Shown piece by piece: positions 13,727 to 19,071 of a stretch of DNA of 19,071 bases; the stretch's first letter is position 1; each line of letters starts with the position of its first letter. This DNA comes from Clostridia bacterium. Its GTDB lineage: Bacteria; Bacillota; Clostridia; Christensenellales; Aristaeellaceae. Where the stretch lies: NCBI GenBank assembly GCA_016296675.1, contig JAEDIV010000032.1, forward strand, positions 1-19,071, read 5' to 3'. The notes beneath the pieces were generated by a model. It did no database searches and had not been told where the DNA came from. It was given only the letters and a program-made list of their open reading frames with translations. Position numbers and translations under genes: made by a program.

Positions 13727-13754
13727 GAGCTGACGTAATCGTCAGCTCTTTTTT
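13727..13754 (+). terminator. Terminator stem, copy 2, with T-run (serves fucU)
   Basis: The same 22-base stem as at 13493-13514, here followed by TTTTTT (13749-13754). It terminates plus-strand transcripts from the ATPase-fucU operon after they read through the inserted element. Confidence 0.88.
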
Positions 13755-13810
13755 ACCTGAACGTTTTTTATTCAGGATCCCGTAATAGAGAAGATTTAAA
13801 TTAACAGCGG

Positions 13811-14668
13811 TTATCTTCTTCCCTTTTTAAACAGGAAAGTGGCCATCATGATAAGGACGCTTACGGAAACGACGCAGGCGCCGGTCGGCAGGCTGGGGGA
13901 TTCGACAGCGAGGCTGATGGTGACGCCGACGAAGAAGCTGACAAGGGCGACGATTACGGCGATCATCAGCATGGATCTGAACGAGCGGGCGAGGCGCTTG
14001 GCTGTGATTGCGGGGAAGATGATGAAGCTTGAAATCATCATTGCGCCCATCACGCGCATGCCAAGGACGATGGAAACGGACGTAAGCAGCGAAATCAGAA
14101 ACTGGTAAAGATCCGCGTTCATGTCTGTTGCGCGGGCATAGGTTTCGTCATAGGTGACCGAGAAAAGACGGTTATAGAGGAAAAGGAAGATGAGAATTAC
14201 GGCGGCGCTTAACGATACAGAAAACACCACATCGCTCTTTCCAACGGCATACAGGCTTCCGAACATCGAATTGTATACGCCGGAGTAGCCGCTGGTGTAA
14301 GCGGAGGCCAGAACGCCGACGGCCAGGGCGGAGGTTGAGAAAATACCGATCAGGACGTCGCCGCCCATGCCGCTTTTCTGATTGATGCGCATAATCAGAA
14401 TGGAAGATATGCATACAACGGGAATGGCGACAACGAGCGGATAATCGCCAAGGCCGATCAGGGAAGCCACGCTCATCGCGGCAAAGCCCACTTCGCCGAG
14501 GCCGTGACCGATCAGGGCATAGTGCTTGAGCACGAGGATAACGCCAAGCAGGGCTGCACACAGGGAAACCAGCGCGCCTACGAAAAGCGCATTTCGAACC
14601 AGCGGCGTTTTGAGCATCAGGAAAAACTCCTGATCAAATACGTTTAAAAGCGCGTTTAATGATGACAT
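13811..14668 (-). CDS. znuB: Zinc-type ABC transporter permease
   Basis: A 285-residue integral membrane protein of the ABC-3 (ZnuB/AdcB/TroC) permease family, with about eight hydrophobic helices and the conserved segments HYALIGHGLGEVGFA (48-62) and GMRVMGAMMISSFIIFPAITA (about 202-222). It forms the membrane channel of a metal importer. Its ATG lies 13 bases inside the end of the ATPase gene, so translation is coupled. It is the last gene of the minus-strand run and ends close to the terminator at 13493. Zinc rather than manganese is inferred from the His-rich binding protein upstream. Confidence 0.92.
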   Translation of the reverse strand: MSSLNALLNVFDQEFFLMLKTPLVRNALFVGALVSLCAALLGVILVLKHYALIGHGLGEVGFAAMSVASLIGLGDYPLVVAIPVVCISSILIMRINQKSGMGGDVLIGIFSTSALAVGVLASAYTSGYSGVYNSMFGSLYAVGKSDVVFSVSLSAAVILIFLFLYNRLFSVTYDETYARATDMNADLYQFLISLLTSVSIVLGMRVMGAMMISSFIIFPAITAKRLARSFRSMLMIAVIVALVSFFVGVTISLAVESPSLPTGACVVSVSVLIMMATFLFKKGRR

Positions 14669-15354
14669 GTATGCTGCGCCTCCATTCCGCTCCAGCCGGA
14701 TAGGTTTCCGTAATACTCCACATGGCGGTCGAGAACCAGCACGCGGTCGGCATGCTCGCGCACGAAATCCCAGTCATGCGTGGCGATGACGATGGAAACG
14801 CCCTTTTCGTCCCTGAGCCTCGTAAAAAGGTGATAAAGATCATGGGTAATCGCAGGATCGAGCGCAGAGCAGGGCTCGTCCAGAACGAGCAGTTCCGGCT
14901 CTCCCGCAATTGCGCGCGCGAGCAGCGTTCTTTGAAGCTGGCCGCCGGACAAAAGCCCGATATTGTTTCTGGCGAGATCTTCGATATCCATAAGCTTCAT
15001 CGCTTCCTGCGCCATTTTGCGCTGTTTCGCGCCGTAGAAAGGCGAGAAGCGTCCAAGGCGCGTACCGGAGAGCACAATTTCGCGCACATTTGCCGGAAAA
15101 TCGCGCTCGGTTGTGTGGATCTGCGCAAGATATGCGGTGCGCAGTCCTTTTTTGCGCTCAATTTCGCCGCAGGTGATGGGCATAAGCTTTAAAATGCCCT
15201 TCATAAGCGTGGATTTTCCCGAACCGTTGGAACCGACCACAGCCAAAATTTCGCCCTTCATGATCTCAAGGCTCACATGCTCGACTGCATCCTGACGGCC
15301 GGCGCCGTAGTTCATGGAAACGTCTTTGACATTTACCAGTACGTTTTCCTTCAT
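14656..15354 (-). CDS. znuC: Zinc-type ABC transporter ATP-binding protein
   Basis: A 232-residue ABC ATPase with Walker A GSNGSGKST (38-46), signature LSGGQLQRT and Walker B LLVLDEP followed by the SALD D-loop and the switch His in ATHDWDF. It powers metal uptake through the permease. The C-terminus EAQHTCHH is rich in His and Cys and might sense or bind metal (inference). Its ATG overlaps the stop of the binding-protein gene as ATGA (15351-15354). Confidence 0.94.
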   Translation of the reverse strand: MKENVLVNVKDVSMNYGAGRQDAVEHVSLEIMKGEILAVVGSNGSGKSTLMKGILKLMPITCGEIERKKGLRTAYLAQIHTTERDFPANVREIVLSGTRLGRFSPFYGAKQRKMAQEAMKLMDIEDLARNNIGLLSGGQLQRTLLARAIAGEPELLVLDEPCSALDPAITHDLYHLFTRLRDEKGVSIVIATHDWDFVREHADRVLVLDRHVEYYGNLSGWSGMEAQHTCHH

Positions 15355-16277
15355 TCAGCTGCCTCCGCGCTTTGATGAAGCGCTGTTTTTATGTTGTCCA
15401 AGTTCATATACATGATATCAAGAAAGGAAAGGCCTTTTTCCATATCTTCCCTGGAAAGATTGTGCGCCGTATGGAAAAGCAAAACCTCGGCGCCGGTTTC
15501 TCCGGCAATTGCTTCTGCGACCTCGCCGGAGGACATTTCATCGGTGAACAGCACGCTAACGCCGTTTTCCTTCATTTCGGTAATGATTCTGACAATTGTG
15601 CGGACACCCGGCTCGCCCTCGTCCGAGCAGGTTTCATAGGCGGTCACATACGGTACGCCGTAGTGCCTTAAAAAATGGCTGTAGGCGAATTTTCCGCCAA
15701 AATACAGAGGGACGTCTTTGTTTTCTTCAAAAAGAAGACAAAACGCTTCGTCAAGCGCGGTGAGCTCTTCGATAAGCTTTTCATAATTCGCTCTGTATTC
15801 CTCTTCGCCTTCCCCATCGATTTCAATGAGCGCGTTTAAAATATTTTCGCACATTTTCATGGAAAGCGTGGGATCAAGCCAGATATGCGCGTCGTAGGAA
15901 TGCTCGTGGTCGTGATCGTGTCCGTCGGATTCGCCGATCCATTCCTCGTTCAATTCTTCCAGATTAATGCCCTCAGCGCAGCGAATGATCTTTACATCAT
16001 TCAGTCCGCCCTTCAGGTTCTTGACCCAGCCTTCCAGAAGGTCGTCGGTGTAGATAAAAAGGTCCGCAGAATTGGTTCTGACCATATCGCGCGGAGAAGG
16101 CTCGTAGCCGTGGCTGTCCATGCCGTCGGGCAGAAGCTTTGAAACATGCGCCCGTTCGCCTGCAATTCTGCGCGTAAAGTCATACTGCGGAAAGAGGGAG
16201 CACACAATTTCAAGCTCGGCAGAGGCCGAAAAAGCAAACAAAAGAACAATCAAAAAAGAGAAAACGCGCTTTAGCAT
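15351..16277 (-). CDS. znuA: Zinc-binding protein of the ABC importer (cluster A-I)
   Basis: A 308-residue periplasm-type binding protein. Residues 1-20 are a signal peptide ending FSASA; there is no lipobox Cys, which is unusual for a Gram-positive since Cys26 lies too late, so membrane anchoring is unclear. Metal ligands include H56 (DSHGYEPSP) and H131 (HIWLDP). A His-rich loop DGHDHDHEH (118-126) marks zinc-type members. The third canonical His motif (HDAFGY) reads GGKFAYSHF, while H269 and H272 (FHTAHNLS) match a Firmicutes subtype. AAGGAG lies 8 bases before the ATG (plus-strand CTCCTT, 16286-16291). It heads the tight znuA-znuC-znuB set, 27 bases after the pseudouridine synthase gene. 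Confidence 0.92.
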   Translation of the reverse strand: MLKRVFSFLIVLLFAFSASAELEIVCSLFPQYDFTRRIAGERAHVSKLLPDGMDSHGYEPSPRDMVRTNSADLFIYTDDLLEGWVKNLKGGLNDVKIIRCAEGINLEELNEEWIGESDGHDHDHEHSYDAHIWLDPTLSMKMCENILNALIEIDGEGEEEYRANYEKLIEELTALDEAFCLLFEENKDVPLYFGGKFAYSHFLRHYGVPYVTAYETCSDEGEPGVRTIVRIITEMKENGVSVLFTDEMSSGEVAEAIAGETGAEVLLFHTAHNLSREDMEKGLSFLDIMYMNLDNIKTALHQSAEAAE

Positions 16278-16304
16278 ATTGAAAACTCCTTGAGGTCGTA
16301 CAGA

Positions 16305-17018
16305 TTACAGAAAATCAGAAAAAAGTTTCCAGGCGCCTGTCATGGGCGGGACGGACGATAAGGTAATGGTTTGTTTGGTTGTGGGGTGCAAAAAACTGAG
16401 CGAATGCGCCCAGAGCGCGATCTGCATGCCGGGCTTTCCGCCGCCGTAGCGTGCGTCGCCCCACAAAGGCAGGCCGTGAACGGCATGCTGCACGCGAATC
16501 TGATGCTTTCTTCCGGTCATAAGCGTAACTTCAGAAAGCGTCAGGCCTTCCTTTTGCACGATGGGCGCGGAGATAAGAATTGCCTTTTTTGCGCCTTCAA
16601 CCGATTCGCTTTTGGCTTTTTCCACCATGCCCGTCTTTTCATTCTGCTTGAGGAAATCAACAAATTCGGTTTTCTCAAAAAGCGCGCCCTTAAGAACCGC
16701 ATAGTATTTCTTTTCGGTTGTGTGCGCGGAGAACTGGGCGCTTAAGCGGGATGCCGCTTTGCCTGTCTTGGCAAACACCATGCAGCCGCCTACAGGCCGG
16801 TCGAGCCGGTGCACAAGGCCCAGATATACGTTTCCGGGTTTTTGATATTTTTCCCGGATATAGTTTTTCAGGATGTTCAGAAGATCCATATCGCCGCTCG
16901 AATCCGCCTGCACAGGCAGATTGGCCGGCTTTTCGACGCACAGAAGGTGGTTATCCTCATAAAGAATGCCGATCTTCCATTTGCCGTTTTCAATAATTTC
17001 CATTCTTGCCGTTTCCAT
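16305..17018 (-). CDS. RluA-family pseudouridine synthase
   Basis: A 237-residue protein with the RluA-family catalytic motif HRLDRPVGG (70-78; catalytic Asp73), VCVEKPANLPV-like N-terminal strand (LLCVEKPANLPVQ, 25-37) and the TGRKHQIRVQ region near 168-177. These enzymes isomerise uridine in rRNA or tRNA. It lacks an N-terminal S4 domain, placing it among the short RluA/RluC-like forms; the target position cannot be told. The ATG at 17018 lacks a clear ribosome site; ATG at 17003 (residue 6) is an alternative. It lies between the acyltransferase and the zinc-uptake genes on the same strand. Confidence 0.9.
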   Translation of the reverse strand: METARMEIIENGKWKIGILYEDNHLLCVEKPANLPVQADSSGDMDLLNILKNYIREKYQKPGNVYLGLVHRLDRPVGGCMVFAKTGKAASRLSAQFSAHTTEKKYYAVLKGALFEKTEFVDFLKQNEKTGMVEKAKSESVEGAKKAILISAPIVQKEGLTLSEVTLMTGRKHQIRVQHAVHGLPLWGDARYGGGKPGMQIALWAHSLSFLHPTTKQTITLSSVPPMTGAWKLFSDFL

Positions 17019-17051
17019 TTCTATTTATACATGCTGAAAGTTTCGGGCGGA

Positions 17052-18218
17052 TTACAGAACCAGCTCTCTGTGCGTGAAGAACCAGCGGTACATATCGCGC
17101 GGATCATCAAAAATGAAGCGGAAGCTCTTATGGATGGTGTTGATTTCGATAAAGTCGATGTCGTTCAGTACAAAAAACTGGAACGCGTCAAACTTCCATT
17201 CGTAGTCTTCGCTTCCCTTGAAGAAAAGGCCGTCCCTGGTGAGCGTGAGCTGGCCTTTTCCGCCGCTTTCATAGGTCTTCTCGGCAACAGGCTTATGCCG
17301 CAGTTCAACGGCCTGAGAGAGCGCGAAACCGTCTTTTTGGATATCCTCGCGAATCTGATCAAGCATAATGTCCGTCCATTCGTCCAGACGCTTGGGGCAG
17401 AAGCCGCTTTTTGCATGGAAAAAGCCGAATCCGTCGCGCTTGACGGCAAGGCCGCAGGCGGAGCAGACGAGCGTATTGCCCTTTCTTTCGATGGTATGGC
17501 GCTTTTTGCAGTTCGGGCAGACATACAGATAGCGGGTCAGGCGCTTGACGCTGTTTATACCCCAAAAGCGCTTTTTATTTTCTTCCTGCCAGTCCCAGTC
17601 GTTGAAGCGGATGGCGTCGGCGATTGCTTTCTGGATCTGATCAGGCGAAGCTTTCCTGGCTTCCTCAGCGGTAAAGATGCGCTTTACCGTGATGTCCACG
17701 CGGCCTCTGTGGAAGCCGCCGAAGCGCGGCATGGTGAGAAATCCGCCGCTTATGACGGCAACATACACGTCGACGCCCAGCATGCGCGCGAGCATGCCGG
17801 TTCCGCTCATGGGCTTCCAGCCGTTTCTGCCGTCGAAGCTGGTCATGGCTTCGGGATAGACGACAACGGGCTCGCCGGATTTTACGGTGTTGACAATGGT
17901 TCTGACCGCGACCAGATCCATCGCGCCCTGAAGTTTTGGAATCAGGCCCAGAATCGGCAGAAACCAGGTGTAGAATTTATTGCGGTTGAACTCCCTTGCG
18001 CGGACGACGAAATGCGGCTTATAGGGCTTAAGCGCAAGCGACAGATGCATGAAGTCGAACATATGGGTGTGGTTTCCGAAAAAAATGGCGTTTCCTGTCG
18101 GCTTTTCCCCTTCAAAATGCACATGCGCATTGAGGCCAACGCGCGAGATCAGGCGAAACAGGGAGAAAATAAACGCCTTTACAGCCTTTTTGAGTTCTTT
18201 TGAAAACTTCTCCTTCAT
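17052..18218 (-). CDS. PlsC-like acyltransferase with C-terminal zinc ribbon
   Basis: A 388-residue protein. Residues about 35-180 form the lysophosphatidic-acid-acyltransferase (PlsC) fold with the HX4D motif in NHTHMFD (H50, D55) and a second block VVVYPEAMTSFDGR (118-131) in place of the usual EGTRS. The family transfers fatty acyl groups to lysophospholipid at the membrane. Next comes a zinc ribbon, CPNC (234-237) and CSAC (252-255), and a C-terminal domain of about 130 residues that I do not recognise. The start at 18218 is chosen because GGGGAG lies just upstream; an in-frame extension to 18287 would run through the promoter region and lacks a ribosome site. The long antisense open frame over this gene is a shadow. 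Confidence 0.82.
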   Translation of the reverse strand: MKEKFSKELKKAVKAFIFSLFRLISRVGLNAHVHFEGEKPTGNAIFFGNHTHMFDFMHLSLALKPYKPHFVVRAREFNRNKFYTWFLPILGLIPKLQGAMDLVAVRTIVNTVKSGEPVVVYPEAMTSFDGRNGWKPMSGTGMLARMLGVDVYVAVISGGFLTMPRFGGFHRGRVDITVKRIFTAEEARKASPDQIQKAIADAIRFNDWDWQEENKKRFWGINSVKRLTRYLYVCPNCKKRHTIERKGNTLVCSACGLAVKRDGFGFFHAKSGFCPKRLDEWTDIMLDQIREDIQKDGFALSQAVELRHKPVAEKTYESGGKGQLTLTRDGLFFKGSEDYEWKFDAFQFFVLNDIDFIEINTIHKSFRFIFDDPRDMYRWFFTHRELVL

Positions 18219-18249
18219 GCCCACAACTCCCCATTTTATAATCATCGTA

Positions 18250-18279
18250 ATTTTATCACACGAATATGCAATTTGTAAA
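18250..18279 (-). promoter_or_regulatory. Candidate promoter for the minus-strand run
   Basis: Read on the minus strand, TTTACA (plus 18274-18279) and TAAAAT (plus 18250-18255) are separated by 18 bases and lie about 32 bases before the acyltransferase ATG. It could transcribe the acyltransferase, pseudouridine synthase and zinc-uptake genes together. Confidence 0.55.
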
Positions 18280-18309
18280 TCACACATGGGTTATTTTATG
18301 AAAACATGC

Positions 18310-18338
18310 TTTCGAAAACGAAAAAATTGAGATACAAT
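18310..18338 (+). promoter_or_regulatory. Candidate promoter for the histidine phosphatase
   Basis: A -10 box TACAAT (18333-18338) with a weak -35-like TTTCGA (18310-18315) 17 bases upstream. Transcription would begin near 18345, downstream of the ATG at 18340, which supports the later start at 18364. Confidence 0.5.
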
Positions 18339-18363
18339 AATGGAAAAAACGGGAGATGAAAAT

Positions 18364-18954
18364 ATGATTCTATATATGATTCGCCACGGCGAGAGCGAAG
18401 CCAACGCGGGCGGCTATCATTCCGGCTGGGGATGCGTGCATCTGACCGAAAAAGGACGGATACAGGCGGAGAAAACCAGAGCACTTATGAAAGATATTCC
18501 CATTGACGAATTGTATGTAAGCGATATTCGAAGGGCGCAGGAGACGGCGGAAATCATCTTCCCCGAGAAGGACCGGACATTTATTACGCTTGCAAGAGAA
18601 ATCAACACCACGCCCTTATTCGGCAAAAACAAAGAACAGCTGACCGAAATCTACGGGCAGAAATACCTCGACTGCAGAAAGAATTTCGACTATGCGCCCC
18701 TGGGTGTGGACTGCGAATCCCTCATGCATATGTCCATGCGCGCTGAAGAAATGCTCAAATGGGCCCAAAAGAAGGAGAACAAATCCATCTGCGTCGTGTC
18801 CCACGCGGGATTCATCACCGCCGTTGCCGGGCGTGTACTCGGAATCGATGCGCATTCTCACGCGCTTTTATGCGAAAACGCATCGGTATGTGCATTCGAA
18901 TTTATTAACGGAATCTGGAAACTCAAATTATGGAACCTTGCTCCCGGGGCATAG
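18364..18954 (+). CDS. Histidine phosphatase (phosphoglycerate mutase-like) family protein
   Basis: A 196-residue protein with the phospho-accepting MIRHGESEAN motif (5-14; His8), SDIRRAQETAE (the second Arg region) and the second catalytic His in VVSHAGFI. The family includes phosphoglycerate mutases and a wide range of phosphatases for sugar phosphates and nucleotides; the exact substrate is unclear. GGGAGATG just upstream serves the ATG at 18364; an in-frame ATG at 18340 overlaps the promoter -10 and is unlikely. It is transcribed divergently from the acyltransferase and ends 27 bases before a strong terminator stem. Confidence 0.85.
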   Translation: MILYMIRHGESEANAGGYHSGWGCVHLTEKGRIQAEKTRALMKDIPIDELYVSDIRRAQETAEIIFPEKDRTFITLAREINTTPLFGKNKEQLTEIYGQKYLDCRKNFDYAPLGVDCESLMHMSMRAEEMLKWAQKKENKSICVVSHAGFITAVAGRVLGIDAHSHALLCENASVCAFEFINGIWKLKLWNLAPGA

Positions 18955-18980
18955 ATGTATTATTAAACAATTGTATAAAA

Positions 18981-19018
18981 ACCAAAGCGCAGGCGTTTAT
19001 CCATGCCTGCGCTTTGGT
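18981..19018 (+). terminator. Terminator stem interrupted by the repeat element
   Basis: ACCAAAGCGCAGGC (18981-18994) pairs perfectly over 14 bases with GCCTGCGCTTTGGT (19005-19018), loop of ten. An A-run lies before it, but after it the expected T-run is replaced by TC and the start of the repeat element, just as at the fucU terminator. Confidence 0.75.
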
Positions 19019-19020
19019 TC

Positions 19021-19071
19021 AAGCCATCAAAAAAGTCCCTTTTTTGATGGGAAGGCCGATCGCCTGAAATC
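19021..19071. mobile_element. MITE-like structured element, copy B (cut by window end)
   Basis: These 51 bases match the left end of copy A (13515 onward) with only a few differences: the hairpin loop, GGGAAGG for GGGGAGGG, and GATCGCC for GATCCCC. The CCATC-A6-G/CTTTTTTGATGG hairpin is intact. The rest lies outside the window. Confidence 0.8.

Larger units (their letters stand above)
13484..13810. other. Gene-free stretch: split terminator and inserted repeat element
   Basis: About 330 bases between the converging fucU and znuB genes. The space is filled by two identical terminator stems (13493-13514 and 13727-13748) that flank a 212-base structured element. The last 55 bases, up to znuB, hold nothing further. 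Confidence 0.85.

Noticed and set aside
16809..18203. A 464-codon plus-strand open frame
   Set aside because: It is antisense to the acyltransferase and pseudouridine synthase genes, whose motifs are clear, has no recognisable domain, and its start has no ribosome site.
18219..18287. N-terminal extension of the acyltransferase
   Set aside because: It runs through the likely promoter, translates to a non-conserved stretch and has no ribosome site, whereas GGGGAG sits just before the ATG at 18218.

Overview
The window comes from a low-to-mid G+C Gram-positive anaerobe, most likely an uncultured gut Clostridia (Bacillota). Signs for this are strong AGGAGG-type ribosome binding sites, two TTG starts on long genes, a zinc-ribbon form of ribosomal protein S18, an anaerobe-type Fe-S flavin ene-reductase, a ThrRS-like/uridine-kinase fusion and several families of intergenic palindromic repeats of the kind common in gut Clostridia. 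The genus cannot be named from the sequence alone.

Layout. (1) Positions 1-2965, plus strand: a catabolic operon with the C-terminal part of an Old-Yellow-Enzyme/2,4-dienoyl-CoA-reductase-type FAD/Fe-S oxidoreductase followed by the large and small subunits of an aconitase X (AcnX) type dehydratase. (2) 2966-3363: a gene-free stretch with a MITE-like repeat and a good sigma-A promoter. (3) 3364-6589: a 77-residue Nfu-like Fe-S protein and a GH38 alpha-mannosidase. (4) 6824-8961: a nucleoside-kinase-like fusion protein and a small exported protein. (5) 8962-10540: intergenic repeats, then the rpsF-ssb-rpsR operon with a promoter, a candidate S6:S18 autoregulatory RNA motif and a terminator. 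(6) 10550-13483: a promoter and structured leader, then a P1B-type metal ATPase with several altered signature motifs, coupled to a RbsD/FucU-family sugar mutarotase. (7) 13484-13810: a MITE-like element that splits a bidirectional terminator and duplicates its stem. (8) 13811-18218, minus strand: a run of PlsC-like acyltransferase with a zinc ribbon, RluA-type pseudouridine synthase, and a complete zinc-type ABC importer (binding protein, ATPase, permease). (9) 18364-18954, plus strand: a histidine phosphatase, followed by a terminator stem carrying a second copy of the same MITE-like element at the window edge.

How the genes may work together. The first operon pairs a cofactor-poor dehydratase with a flavin ene-reductase, which suggests a dehydrate-then-reduce route for an unknown hydroxy acid. 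The zinc importer genes overlap by 4 and 13 bases and form one transport unit. The rpsF operon has the classic gene order. The least explained items are the AcnX/ene-reductase substrate, the degenerate P1B ATPase with its sugar-mutarotase partner, and the terminator-targeting repeat seen twice in 19 kb.
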